Below are positions 34,703-47,700 of a stretch of DNA of 64,000 nucleotides, in pieces. Under the pieces are notes generated by a model. That model saw only the letters and a program-made list of their open reading frames with translations. It did no database searches and was not told the DNA's origin. Source of the DNA: Delphinus delphis (Eukaryota > Chordata > Mammalia > Artiodactyla > Delphinidae); assembly GCF_949987515.2 (NCBI RefSeq), contig NC_082701.1, positions 36,473,755 through 36,537,754 on the forward strand, in the 5' to 3' direction. The number at the start of each line of letters is the position of its first letter. Positions within the stretch are counted from its first letter, which is position 1. The position numbers and the translations under genes are program-made.

Positions 34703-36386
34703 AGTTACTGGGTGGATTCCAAGAATCATAAGACATAGTTTGTTTGTTCTTATTGTCAAAAGCTTACAGCCTATTTGAAAAAACAAGATATGCAGATGGA
34801 ACTGGAGCATAAAGTTTTCCAAGCAGTGACTGCTTTCTGATGCTTGAGAGAGAAGCATCAGAAAGACTGAATCAAGGTCAAGGGTTTTCCACAGATGTGA
34901 GTGGAAACCTAATTCATGCGTTTTCTGGTTTTATCTTATGCATGTTTGTGCATATGTATGAATATAGGATACATTGTCTCTTAGGTTAAAATAGTTCTTT
35001 TCCATATGTCACTTGGGAATCAAGAGTGTATACAATGTATTCAAAATGAAAGTTTCTATTTATATTCCCAAACTTGTTCCAATTCCAACTTTCCATCTTA
35101 GTGAAGGGCACAGACATCCACATAGGTTCTCAACCCCAAATCCTAAAAGTCATCTCTCATTCCTTCCTTTTTCAACCCATGACTGCAACTTTTTAAACCA
35201 CCAGTACATCTTTCAGTTCTTTATGTCCACAGTATGTACCACAAATACATATTTTTCTTCATTTTTACTTTCCCCATCATAATCTACCTCACTACCACCT
35301 GACATCTGGTCTAAGGCAATAACCATCTAGCTGATCTCTCTGCTTCTACTCCTACCCCACCCAAATATTCTCTACTTTGTAGCCAAATCAAGTCTTTCTT
35401 TTTTCTTTTAAATATAACTGAGATCTTGGCTCTTCTCTACTTTAACTTACTACCATTCAACTGAGTGATTGATTGCTTTGACAATAACATCATTTCAAAC
35501 TTCTAAAAATGTGTTTATTTTTACATTTCCATTTCTAAGATCCTTTCCTTTTATTATGTTAGAGACAACAGCATTATATTCCTAGCTAAGGTACAAGCAC
35601 CCCATGAAATCAAGCATAGTTTCTCACATCTTACATTTTAACTCCACTGGTACTATAACAATAACAGGGAGCTTCTCCTTGGATTGTTTTGAGATAAATT
35701 CAGACTGCAACTCTATGTTCTTTGGCAATTTTTGTTTTTGTTTTAGTTTTAGTTTCAATGCAATCATTTTTCAGTTCACCTTGATTTAAAAGACTAAAAA
35801 ATCCATCTTGGAAGGGAAGAGAAGGATACATATATTTTAAGGCAGGTTACAATCCTTAAGATTTTTTTTTAAGCCATTGATCCCTTTTGAAATGAGAGTT
35901 GTTAGACATCAGAGATAAAAAGTTAGACCATTATTAGGCCCAAATGGATCATCTATGGAGCTTTGTTCAGAGGTCCGGTGCTATGTAACCAGGGTCATAT
36001 CTTGATGATTATTGTGAGGCACAGAAATCCATTAGAATGTTGAAGGATAAATTCATTTGAGGATGAATGATCAAAAATGATGGGGTAAGAATATAATGTG
36101 GGTATTCTTATACTAGGAAGCATCAATGCACAGAGAAAATGTAAACCCCAAGATCTTTTCTTTATACCTTTAAATACCGGCACTGACTTGATAAACAGGT
36201 TTTCAACCCAGAATCCACCACTTTTGCAAACCTCTCATTAGTGAAAAACAAATGATGTATCCATTTTAACATAGCCAGAGTAAAAATTTTCATGTTGCCT
36301 TATCAGCAATACATGAATTTTTGTTAGTGAGTGACCTTATAGTTATTTTGAATCCTCAGGGAGCATTCTTCCTGAAGTCATAACAA
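34703..36386. other. Unassigned DNA left of the ERV
   Basis: I recognise no gene. 35100-35480 is pyrimidine-rich (CATCTAGCTGATCTCTCTGCTTCTACTCC) and resembles an old interspersed repeat that I cannot name. Open frames here (for example 35013-35282) show no domain. Confidence 0.4.
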
Positions 36387-37236
36387 TGCCAGTGTCAACA
36401 GCAACAACATAAATCAGTAGCCAATCTATGAAAGAAATGGAAAATTTTATTCAGGCCAATCCAAGGATTATAACCTGGAAGATAGTCTTCCAGAAAGGTC
36501 TGAGGACTGTTCCATTTGTTAGAGGTTAAAGCAGAGTTAGTTATATAAGTTTTTGAGACAAAGGGTGATACTTTAAAGGGGTATATACATCAATGTAACA
36601 TATTGACAGTATACGTAATCTGACAAGGTGAGTCATTGTGACCCCTGACAGGATTGAGAAAGGAATGTTATCTCTCAAGGAGTTATCTTCCTGGTGCCAG
36701 GAGGAAACTGCATTTTTTGGCAAGCATTCCTGTGTCTTCTAAGGGTATTTAATTAATGTGTAATGCAGATGCACAATGCACACTAAAAGGGAGGGAGCAG
36801 AGAAAACTTTATATTAAATATTTCTTGGACTTCCCTGGTGGAGTAGTGGTTAAGAGTCCACCTGCCAATGAAGGGGACACGGGTACAATCTCTGGCCCAG
36901 GAAGATCCCACACGCTGAGGAGCAATGAAGCCTGTGCACCACAACTACTGAGCCTGCGCTCTAGAGCCTATGAGCCACAACTACTGAGCTCACGTGCCAC
37001 AACTACTGAGGCTCGCGCACCTACAGCCCATGATCTGCAACGAGAGAAGCCACTGAAATAAGAAGCTCATGCACCACAATGAAGAGTAACCCCCCACTCA
37101 CCACAACTAGAGAAAGTCCACGTGCAGCAATGATGACCCAAAACAGCCAAAAATAAGTAAATAAATAAATAAAATTTTTAAAATAAATAAATATTTCTTA
37201 TTCTGTCTTAAAAATAATTTTATTTAATTGATTCCA
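36387..37236 (-). mobile_element. 3' LTR of an old class I ERV, interrupted by a SINE
   Basis: It aligns along its length with the LTR at 50232-50734: shared GAAATGGAAA(A)TTTTATTCA, GTCATTGTGACCCC/GTCACTGTGACCCC, AGGAATGTTATCTC, GCATTCCTGTGTCTTCT and TTAAAAATAATTTTATTT. On the minus strand it starts TGGAATCAATT and has AATAAA (complement near 36449). It ends ...TGACACTGGCA. A purine stretch AAAAGG (complement of 37237-37242) abuts its start, where a polypurine tract belongs. Without the SINE it is about 480 bp. Confidence 0.82.
36827..37188 (+). mobile_element. CHR-type SINE, long form, inside the LTR
   Basis: The head is GACTTCCCTGGTGGAGTAGTGG and the body has three ACAACTACTGAG units and the ACCCAAAACAGCCAAAAATAAG end. 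An 11-bp TSD AAATATTTCTT (36816-36826 and 37189-37199) flanks it. LTR text resumes directly after the right TSD, so the SINE is younger than the provirus. Confidence 0.95.
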
Positions 37237-39868
37237 CCTTTTGATCAGTAATATTTTCAGAGAAAGCATTAGGTGATTAAATATTTGTTCCCTGAATGCC
37301 CGAGTGTTTGCTTTCCTGCCCTGGATTCATCATGTCCCTTGATGTTGGGTCTTAATTAATAGCCCAGTCCTTTCTCTTCTCTTGGAGAGGTAAGTGGATT
37401 GTATTGGTAGGATGTCTGGCAAGGACTGACAGTCAATTCCAAGCTGTCCAATAGAACTTATGCCAATTTTACCTTGCATGTGCATTGAGCATGTTCATTA
37501 ATTTATAGAAAACTATAGGTGTGATCAAAAGTTTCAAGTTGTTTAGATATTATCTTATGCAAACTGTAATCAAAATTGTGAACAGGGATATTAATGTCAT
37601 TAGTAAAGGTTTAAGATCCTCCTGAACCAAATTTCCTCATATTTCCCCTAAACTGAGAAGGGGATCTTTCAGAGTGGAAATTTGACTCTTTCTATGGGCC
37701 ATAAAATGGGTTATACTAGAGATTCATTAGATATACAAATGCAATATTCAGATTGTATTATAATATGAGTTCCCCCTTGGGAAGCTTTTAGAATATTAAG
37801 GGCCATGCTCTTCTGTAGGACTGCTTTTGTCATCAAGGAAACTTCTGAATTTAACAAGTTAATGGCTTGCTTACTATCATTCAAATCTTGCTGAATAAAT
37901 CTTGTTAAAACTTCTATGTGATTAATGACATCTTCTATTCCAAGTGAATGAAAAAATATTATGTCCAGATGTTCATTTCATTGGAAAACTGATTGAACCT
38001 ATTCTGTCCATGTTAAAGGTAGATTGGCAGGGACTTTCATCAAAGCTACCCATAGGTGGCCTTGAGCACAAGGGAAACACATGGTGCATCTTTCTAACCA
38101 ACCTGGGGAGAGCCAAAGCCATAAATTTGTTCCATAAATTCCACTTGATCCTGTTCAGAGCTACCCACTATTTTCCGGGTGATCTCAACCAATCAGTTCC
38201 AAACCAATCACTGGTTCTCAAAGGGAATGATATACTGGCATTGTTCATAAAGCATTCAGTCCAATTTCCTGGTGTTATTTGTCTGATTATCCTTAGTATG
38301 ATTTAATTGTTCCCAACATAAGGGCCTTTAAACTTAAATGACCATAGCCTGGTGTAGCCATATAATTCTATCCCATAATTGAGGAAAAGTCTGTCCTAAT
38401 AATTGGGAAATTATATTCTTTGACTGAAATTTAGCTCATTGCTCTGATTTAACTTGAGTAACTTTAAAGAAAATTTATATTTATGGTCATGGTCAGAGCG
38501 AGTATGATTGTAGGTCATATGAGAGGGAAACCCATCTAATAATAACAATAGTGGCCTGACCAGAACTGTAATTTCTTTCTTTTAGAATAAATTTCCTAAG
38601 GGCCATCCACCTAGAGTCTTGGAGAGGAGAAATCCAGGTAACTCAAGGTAACTCAGGAGTACTGGACATAGGTAATTTGCTACAAACCCAGCAATTAGAA
38701 TGACTTTTTTTTGAAACTTACAGATAATTGAGACCAAGAAAGAAATACACTCAGTTCATATGCAAAAGTATGAACAGTCATCAAGGTAATCAGTACACAT
38801 GCCTCATCCAGCATCATGGGTCAGCTGTCTACTTCAGATATCATCTTCTCAGCCTGGTAGTACTTGTCTCAGTTAGTTAGTCAAAGCCAGGTGTCAAAAA
38901 CAGGAGTTGCAGTCCATTCAGGAGAGGAGGTCTGATAAACCCCTTCCACCATGGCTGTGAAAGTTCTTTATCTGATGTCTTTTCCAATATACATAATCTT
39001 CTGGTTTCAGGTCATGCAGTATCGATTTTAATCCAAAGACAGATTACTGTGATAAGCTTCAGTAACAAATTTAGAATGTCCTTTTAATAATTCAATTAAA
39101 CTTTACAATAATGTAACATAGAAATGAGGAGCCATTTAGGAAGTGAATCAGGTGATAAATATAAAATCTCAAAGAAAATTAAACAACAATAGAATTTAAT
39201 ATTCACAAAGGTATATTGCTGACATACAATTTTCTCTATCTAAATTTGTCCTCATTTGGACCAAATAGAGCTAAATTAGTACTAATTTGTTTGCAAAATA
39301 AGTCTGGTTTCAATAAACTTGGCCTGATTATTTACATAAGTGTAATTGATCCTATAGGCTCTTTGGCTTTGCTGGAAATTTTCATAAGGAATCTAATATT
39401 AAACCTTTAAAAGGGCTCTCAAAACCAGGAAAGGCAAACCAAGAGCTTCCTAGCAGATTCTGCTTGCAATATCTATAGATTTGGGTAAATAATTCTCTTC
39501 CCAAGATCTTCAAAATATCTTGAGATTCTTGCTACTGCCAGGAGGTTGCCTTCCTTATATACCTAGTAAGGCTGCTGGGAACTCAGCAGGATACAATGTA
39601 ATTTTTCCAACAAGTTTTATGGATCTTTAATGTTCTCCTTAGTTCTTTAAAGCTGTCTGGTCATATTTGAATCTATGCGTTTTCTTAGGTATGATATTTC
39701 AGTCAAAGCCATGGTAATATAACCAATGTTTCCAATTATGTCCTGTTATAAGGAAAACAGATTCTTATTGAACTTATTCAAATAATTAAGTTGACATAAA
39801 AATGAGTATTCAGTAAGAGTTTTCAAATTTTAGAGGGATCATGTAGAGAGAGAAAAAATAAATGTTTC
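37237..39868 (-). pseudogene. ERV internal region: integrase C-terminus and env-like remnant
   Basis: On the minus strand, 39030-38945 encodes a stretch containing DYVYWKRHQIK and, after a one-base frameshift near 38963, SQPWWKG. This is the C-terminal tail of a gamma-type retroviral integrase. Downstream (lower coordinates) frames are broken but include GNWTECF-like wording with an N-glycosylation site near 38270, consistent with env between pol and the 3' LTR. Integrase joins viral DNA to the host chromosome and env mediates entry; both are thoroughly disrupted. I am fairly sure of the integrase tail and only tentative about env. Confidence 0.6.
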
Positions 39869-40737
39869 ACTACAATGAGGTATCACCTCACTCCGGTCAG
39901 AATGGCCATCATAAAAAATCTACAAACAATAAATGCTGGAGAGGGTGTGGAGAAAAGGGAACCCTCTTGCACTGCTGGTGGGAATATAAATTGATACAGC
40001 CACTATGGAGAACAATATGGAGGTTCCTTAAAAAACTAAATGTAGAACTATCATATGACCCAGCAATCCCAGTACTGGGCATATACCCAACCCTGAGAAA
40101 ACCATAATTCAAAAGGAGTCATGTACCCCAATGTTCATTACAGTACTATTTACAATAGCCAGGATGTGGAAGCAACCTAAGTGTTCATCGAAAGATGAAA
40201 GGATAAAGAAGATGTGACACATATATACAATGGAATATTAGCCATAAAAAGAAATGAAATTGAGTTATTTGTAGTGAGGTGGATGGACCTAGAATCTGTC
40301 ATGCAGAGTAAAGTAAGTCAGAAAGAGAAAATAAATACCGTATATTAACACATATATATGGAATCTAAAAAACAAAACAAAAAAAGGTTCTGAAGAACCT
40401 AGGAGCAGGACAGGAATAAAGACACAGACATAGAGAATGGACTTGAGGACACGGTGAGGGGGAAGCGTAAGCTGAGACAAAGTGAGAGGGTGGCATTGAC
40501 ATATATACACTACCAAATGTAAAATAGATAGCTAGTGGGAAGCAGCTGCATAGCACAGGGAGAGCAGCTCAGTGCTTTGTGACCACCTAGATGGGTGGGA
40601 TAGGGAGGGGAGGAGGGAGACACAAGAGGGAGGAGATACGGGGATATATGTATACATATAGCTGATTCACTTTGTTATACAGCAGCAACTAACACAACAA
40701 TGTAAAGCAATTATACTCCAATAAAGATGTTTTAAAA
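39869..40737 (+). mobile_element. 5'-truncated young L1 inserted in the ERV
   Basis: It starts within the ORF2 C-terminus (ACTACAATGAGGTATCACC), includes the Cys-rich tail [18 protein letters not shown] (39940-39996) and runs through the 3'UTR to CCAATAAAGATGTTTTAAAAAAG. It is close in sequence to the 3' end of the 53.8 kb L1 and lies opposite to the ERV and to the neighbouring L1. ORF2 is shifted near 40090. The TSD is unclear. Confidence 0.9.
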
Positions 40738-42082
40738 AAGATATATTTACAAACAATTATATTCACAAACGTATAACTTACTAAATTGCTGTAAGTTATA
40801 ATTAACTTAAAGGGAAAGATTCTCTTATATATGGAAAACAAAGATTAAAAGCCAGTAATACTTCAGACAAAAACCATAAAAGGTATAACAATATTCATCA
40901 GATCACTCAGTCTTATGTAACTATTCTTTGATCTTAATCTTTCATTAATAGTTTTATGAAATCATCAATGAATTCTTTAATTTCCTACCCAGTTCAATGG
41001 CAACATCTGGAAGTTACCCAAAACCTGTGCTTGTCAAAAAGTTCTTTCTATGAATTTTGTTGAAGATGAAACATTTTTGCCAAAGCATCAGATTACAGCT
41101 GTCTATAAATGACAAAACTTTAAAAAGCCTGGTTAAAGACCTGGTTGTAATGAAGTTGACAAATAAATTAGGCTACTTTGTGACATAATATTTTAAGATA
41201 ATAACTAGAATTATGACTGATAACATTATACCAGGACATATCCAAGTTTTAGAAATTACATATGATTTCTAGAATATTTATTTTAATAGTATTTACCTAT
41301 ACAATATGACCTAAGAAGATTTATCACCACTCATTTGCCAATGCCTCCCATGTAATTGAACATAACAAGTAAACATAATTAGTTTAATATTTCTCTCTGA
41401 AATGCTTCAGAGGCCCTCCAAAGCACTCTAAACTTAGGTAGAGGTCAAAAGAACTTCAATTAGAATTTAATCTTTGTGAAGTTTGTAAAAAATATTTTTA
41501 GAAAAAGCTCTAAAACCCTTGGTCAAATAGGATTACAGGTCACTGTGAAACAATATTTCTTCACTTAACCAAAGTGACAAAAAAAGTTTTCAAAGGCAAA
41601 TCACTTAATTGAAAGGTAAAGAAGCAATCTGTTATTCAAAGCACCTCAATATTCCTAGAAAACTTTGTTCTCTTAACAGAGAGAAAAACCAAACTCCAGT
41701 CTTGTACCAGCTTACTTTTAATAATAAAATTCATTTACCTAATTAAATTCAGTCTAATCTTAGCCAGTCTTGACCATACACAAAACCTCTTTTTCAGGAT
41801 TCCTTTTCCACCAACATTCCATGGCTTTTCATATTTAGATTAGTTTGTTCCTCTTTTTCCCCATTTAGAAATAACCAGCTTTAGGACAAAATTATTTTCT
41901 TTTCCCTTAAGAAAATGCATTTCCTTTCCTATACCTTCTTTTACTGAAAACACACATCTTTTCTTTGCATACTGAAATGTTTTCCTTATTATTTCTAGTA
42001 GCTTCAATAACATATCTATTACAACATTTAACCTTAAAGAAAATCTCTAGCAGAAACCAAGAAGCAGGTAAATGTGAACTTT
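40738..42082 (-). pseudogene. ERV internal region between two L1 insertions (probable gag-pol)
   Basis: Its position, between the integrase tail (39.0 kb) and the leader (50.2 kb) in a minus-strand provirus, makes this the expected gag-pol segment. I could not read a convincing reverse transcriptase or protease motif, and all frames are broken. The assignment rests on context. Confidence 0.4.
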
Positions 42083-42378
42083 GGAGGATAATTGCTTCAC
42101 AATAGTGTGTTAGTTTCTGTTGAACAAAAAAGCAAATCAGCCATATGCATACACATGTCCCCCTATCCCCTCCCTCTTGAGCCTCCCTCCCACCTTCCCG
42201 ATCCCTCTCTTCTAGCTAATTGCAAAGCACCGAGTCGATCACCCTGTGCTATGCTGCTGCTTCCCACCAGCCAACTATTTTACATTTGGTAGTGTATATA
42301 CGTCAGTATTGCTCTCAAATCACCCCAGCTTCGCCCTCTCACTACATGTCATCAAGTCCATTCTCTATGTCTACCTCT

Positions 42379-45300
42379 TTATTCCTGCCCTGCGACTAGG
42401 TTCATCAGTACCATTTTTTTTATTATTCCATATATATGTGTCAGCATACAGTATTTTTTTTTCTCTTTTGGACTTACTTCACTCTGTATGACAGACTCTA
42501 GGTCCATCCACCTCACTACAAATAACTCAATTTCATTTCTTTTTATGGCTGAGTAATATTCCATTGCATGTATGTGCCACATCTTCTTTACCCATTCATC
42601 TGTCAATGGACATTTAGGTTGGTTCCATGTCCTGGCTATTGTAAATAGTACTGCAATGAACACTGTGGTGCATGACTCTTTTTGAATTATGGTTTTCTCA
42701 GGGTATATGCCCAGTAGTGAGATTGCTTGGTCATATGGTAGTTCTATTTTTGTTTTTTGAGGAACCTTCATACTGTTTTCCATAGTGGTTGTATCAATTT
42801 ACATTCCCAACAACAGTGTAGGAGGGTTCCCTTTTACCACACCCTTTCCAGCATTTATTGTTTTTAGTTTTTTGATAATGGCCATTCTGACCAGCGTGAG
42901 GTGATACCTCATTGTAGTTTTGATTTGTATTTCTCTAATAATTAGTAATGTTGAGCATCTTTTCATGTGCCTCTTGGCCATCTGTATGTCTTCCTTGGTG
43001 AAATGTCTATTTGGGTCTTCAGCCCATTTTTTAACAGGACTGCTTGTTTTTTAAAACTGAGCTCCATGAACTGTTTGTATATTTTGAAGATTAATCCTTT
43101 GTCTGTTGTTTCATTGTAAATATTTTCTCCCATTCTGAGGGTTGTCCTTTTGTCTTGTTTATGGTTTCCTTTGCTGTGCAAAAGCTTTTACATTTAATTA
43201 AGTCCCATTAGTTTATTTTTGTTTTTATTTCTGTTACTCTAGGAGGTGGGTCAAAAAAGATCTTGCTGTGGTTATGTCAAAGAATGTTTTTCCTCTAAAA
43301 GTTTTATAGTGTCTGGACTTACATTTAAGTCTTTAATCCATGTAGAGTTTATTTTTGTGTATGGTGTTAGGTAGTGGTCTAATTTCATTCTTTTACATGT
43401 AGCTGTCCAGTTTTCCCAGCACCACTTTTTTTTTTTTTTTTTTTTGCTGTACACGGGCCTCTCACTGTTGTGGCCTCTCCCGTTGTGGAGCACAGGCTCT
43501 GGACGCGCAGGCTCAGCGTCCATGGCTCACGGGCCCAGCTGCTCCGTGGCATGTGGGATCTTCCCGGACCAGGGCACGAACCCGTGTCCCCTGCATCAGC
43601 AGGCGGACTCTCAACCACTGCGCCACCAGGGAAGCCCCCCAGCACCACTTATTGAAGAGGCTGTCTTTTCTCCATTGTATGCTCTTCCTTCCTTTGTTCT
43701 AAATTAGGTGCCCATATATGCGTGAGTTTATCTCTGGGCATTCTATCCTGTACCATTTATCTATATTTCTGTTTTTGTTCCAGTACCATACTGTCTTGAT
43801 TACTGTAGCTTTGTGGTATAGTTTGAAGTTAGGGAGCCTGATTCCTCCAACTCTGTTTTTCTTTCTCCAGATTACTTTGGCTATTCGGGTTCTTTTGTGT
43901 TTCCATATGAATTGTAAGATTTTTTGTTCTAATTCTGTGAAGAATGCCATTGGTAGTTTGATAGGGATTGCATTGAATCTGTAGATTGCTTTGGGCAGTA
44001 GAGTCATTTTCAAAATATTGATTATTCCAATCCAAGAACATGGTATATTTCTCCATTTGTTTATGTCATCTTTGATTTCTTTCATCAGTGTTTTATAGTT
44101 TTCTGAGTACAAGTCTACTTCCTCCTTAGGAAGGTTTATTCCTAGGTATTTTATTCTTTTTGTATCAATGGCAAATGAGAGTGTTTCCTTAATTTCTTTT
44201 TCTGATTTTTCAGTGCTGGTGTATAGGAATGTCAGAGGTTTCTGTGCATTAATTTTGTATCCTGAAACCTTACCAAATTCATTGATTAGTTCTAATAGTT
44301 TTCTGGTGGCACCTTTAGGATTTTCTATGTATAGAATCATGTCATCGGCAAATAGTGACTCTTTTACTTCTTCTCCAAATTGTATTCCTTTTATTTCTTT
44401 TTCTTCTTTGATTGTCATGGCTAGGACTTCCAAAACTATGGTGAATAAGAGTGGTGAGAGTGGACATCCTTGTCTTGTTCATGATCCTAGTGGAAATGCT
44501 TTCAGTTTTTCACCATTGAGTATTATGCTTGCTCTTGGTTTGTCATATATGGCCTTTATTATGTTGAGGTAGGTTCCCTCTATGCCCATTTTCTGGAGAG
44601 TTTTTTTAGTCATAACTTGGTGTTGAATTTTGTCAAAAGCTTTTTCTGTACTTATTTAGATGATCATATGGTTTTTATTCCTTAATTTGTTAATGTGGTG
44701 TATCACATTGATTGATTTGCATATATTGAAGAATCCTTGCATCCCTGGGATAAATCCCACTTGATCATGGTGTATGATCCTTTTAATGTGCTGTTGGATT
44801 CTGTTTGCTAGTATTTTGTTCAGGGTTCTTGCATCTATGCTCATTAGTGATATTGGTCTGTAATTTTCTTTTTTGTGTAATATCTTTTTCTGGTTTTGGT
44901 ATTAGCATCATAGTGGCATCATAGAATGAATTTGGGAGTGTTTCTCCCTCTGTAGATTTTTGGAAGAGTTTGAGAAGGATCGGTGTTAGCTTTTCTCCAA
45001 ATGTTTGATAGAATTAGCCTGTGAAGCCAACTGGTCCTGGACTTCTGTTTGTTGGAAGATTTTGAATTATGGTTTCAATTTAATTACTTGTGATTGGTCT
45101 GTTTATATTTTCTAATTCTGCCTGGTTCAGTCTTGGAAAATTGTACCTTTCCAAGAATTTGTCCATTTCTTCATGGTTGTCCACTTTATTGGCATATAGT
45201 TGTTTGTAGTAGTCTCTTATAATCCTTTGTATTTCTGCAGTGTCAGTTGTGATTTCTCCTTTTTCATTTCTATTTTATTGATTTGCATCCTCTCCCTTTT

Positions 45301-46450
45301 TTTTTGATTTGTCTGGCTAAGGTTTTATCAATTTTGTTTATCTTCTCCAAGAACCAGCTTTTAGTTTTATTTATCTTTGCTATTATTTTCTTCATTTCTG
45401 TTTCATTTATTTCTGCTCTGATCTTTATGATTTCTTTCCTTCTACTGCCTTTGGGTTTTCTTTGTTATCTTTCTCTATATTCTTTTAAGTGTAGGGTTAG
45501 ATTGTTTATTTGAGATTTTTCTTGGTTCTTGAGGTGAGATTGAATTGCTATAAACTTCCCTCTTAGAACTGCTTTTGCTGCATCCCATAGGTTTTGGGTT
45601 GTCATGTTTTCATTGTCATTTGTTTCTATGTGTTGTTTTTTAATTTCTTCTTTGATTTCTTCAGTGATCTCTTGGTTATTTAGTAGTGCACTGTTTAGCC
45701 TCTACATATTTGTGTTTTTTGCAGTGTTTTTTTCCTGTAATTGATCTACAATCTCATAGCATTGTGGTCAGAAAAGATGCTTGATGCAATTTCAATTTTC
45801 TTAAATTTTCCAAGGTTTGATTTTTGAACCCAGATGTGATCTATCCTGGAGAATGTTCCATGTGCACTTGAGAAGAAACTGTATTCTGCCACTTTCGGGT
45901 GGAAAGTTCTATAAATATCAGTTAGATTTATCTCATCTATTGTGTCATTTAAAACTTGTGTTTCCTTATTTATTTTCTGTTTGGAAGATCTGTCCATTGG
46001 TGTAAGTGGGGTGTTAAACTCCCCTACTATTATTGTGTTACTGTCGATTTCTCCTTTCACAGTTGTTAGCATTTGCCTTATGTATTGAGGTGCACCTATG
46101 TTGGGTGCATAAACATTTATAATGGTTATGTTTTATTCTTGGATTGATCCTTTGATCATTATATAGTATCCTTCCTTATCTCTTGTATCAGTCTTTATTT
46201 TATAGTCTATTTTGTCTGATACAAGTATTGCTACTCCAGCTTTCTTCTGATTCCCATTTGCATGGAATATCTTTTTCCATCCCCTCACTTTCAGTCTGTA
46301 CATGTCCCTAGGTCTGAAGTGGGTCTCTTGTAGACAGCATATATACGGGTCTTGTTTTTGTATCCATTTAGCCAGTCTGTGTCTTTTGGTTGGGGCATTT
46401 AATCCATTTACATTTAAGGTTATTATCAATATGTATGTTCCTATTACCAT
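42379..46450 (-). pseudogene. L1 ORF2, broken and carrying a SINE
   Basis: It opens with [20 protein letters not shown] at 46450 and has an intact-looking endonuclease start with CCLQETHF (46350). A 244-codon open piece (44433-43699) includes the reverse-transcriptase catalytic motif FADDMILY and continues to the thumb-like ...NIPCSWIG region. A SINE interrupts the next segment. The C-terminus (42783-42379) has lost the usual stop after HIYGI and reads on into the 3'UTR. Numerous frameshifts separate these parts. The endonuclease and RT would nick DNA and prime reverse transcription in an active element. Confidence 0.88.
43428..43637 (-). mobile_element. CHR-type SINE, short (young) form, inside L1 ORF2
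   Basis: A complete minus-strand copy with A tail (T run 43426-43445). A perfect 13-bp TSD CCCAGCACCACTT (43415-43427 and 43638-43650) flanks it and the L1 coding text resumes after it. It is the innermost layer of the ERV-L1-SINE nest. Confidence 0.97.
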
Positions 46451-46508
46451 TTTCTTAATTGTTTTGGGTTTGTTTTTGTGGGTCTTTTTCTCCTCTTGTG
46501 TTTTCTGC

Positions 46509-47397
46509 TTAGAGAAGTTTATTTAGCATTTGTTATAAAGCTGGTTTTGTGGTGCTGAATTCTCTTAGCTTTTGTTTGCCTGACAAGCTTTTGACTTCTC
46601 CATCGAATCTGAATGAGATCTTTGCTAGGTAGAGTAATCTTGGTTGTAGGTTTTTCTCTTTCATCACTTTAAGTGTATCCTGCCACTCCCTTCTGACCTG
46701 CAGAGTTTCCACTGAGAAATCAACTGATAACTTTATGGGGATTTTTTGTATGTTATTTTTTGTTTTTCTCTTGCCCCTTTTAATATTTTTTCTTTGAATT
46801 TAATTTTTGTTAGTTTGATTAATATGTGTCTTGGTGTATTTTTCCTAGTATTTATCCTGTATGGAACTCTCTGTGCTTCCTGGACTTGGGTGACTATTTC
46901 CTTTCCCATGTTAGGGAAGTTTTCGACTATAATCTCTTCAAATATTTTCTCAGAATATTTTTCTCTTCTTCTGGGACCCCTATAATTCAAATGTTGGTGT
47001 GTTTATTGTTTTCCCAGAGGTCTCTGTGATAGTCTTCTTTTCATTCTTTTTTCTTTATTCTGCTCCTCAGCAGTTATTTCCACCATTTTGCCTTCCAGTT
47101 CAGTTATTTGTTCTTCTGCCTCCATTACTGTGTTATTGATTCCTTCTAGTTTATTTTTCATTTTAGTCCTTGTATAGTCCACTTCTGTTTGTTCTTTAGT
47201 TCTTCTAGATCTTTGTTAATCATTTCCTGTACTTTCTCCATCCATGCTTCCATTCTATTTCCGAGATTCTGGATCATCTTTACTATCATTACTGTGAATT
47301 CTTTTTCGGGTAGATTGCTTATTTCCTCTTCATTTATATGGTTTTGTAGGTTTTTACCTTGCTCCTTCACCTGTGACATTTTTTTTTTTCCTGTCAC
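46509..47397 (-). pseudogene. L1 ORF1, broken
   Basis: The initiator region (AAAATTGTGACAGG, complement of about 47388-47401) has GTG where the other copies have ATG. A coiled-coil N-terminal piece (47397-47158, EEISNLPEKEFTVMIVKMIQNLGNRM) is followed after frame breaks by the RNA-binding region (46990-46733, ENFPNMGKEIVTQVQEAQRVPYRINT). The stop TAA is at 46509. The middle of the coiled coil is damaged near 47160. Confidence 0.83.
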
Positions 47398-47656
47398 AAT
47401 TTTTATTTTTTTAATGAGTGTGGCTGTGTTCCTATTTTACTGGTTGTTTGGCCTGAGGCTTCCAACACTGGAGTTTGTAAGCCATTGTGTAGAGCTGGGT
47501 CTTGGTGTTGAGATGAGTAACTCTGTGAGACCTCACTCTGATGAATATTGCCTTGGGTCTGAGGTTCTCTGTTAGTCCAGTGGTTTGGATTTGGAGCTCC
47601 CACTGCAGGGACCCAAACCTGAGGTTGTGAATCAAGATCCCAGAAGCTGCATGGGG

Positions 47657-47700
<44 letters not shown>

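Noticed and set aside
35013..35282. A 89-codon open frame as a small gene
   Set aside because: No motif, no similarity I recognise, and composition like surrounding pyrimidine-rich old repeat DNA.
37944..38306. A 120-codon plus-strand open frame as a gene
   Set aside because: It lies opposite to the ERV env-like remnant and shows no recognisable domain on the plus strand.
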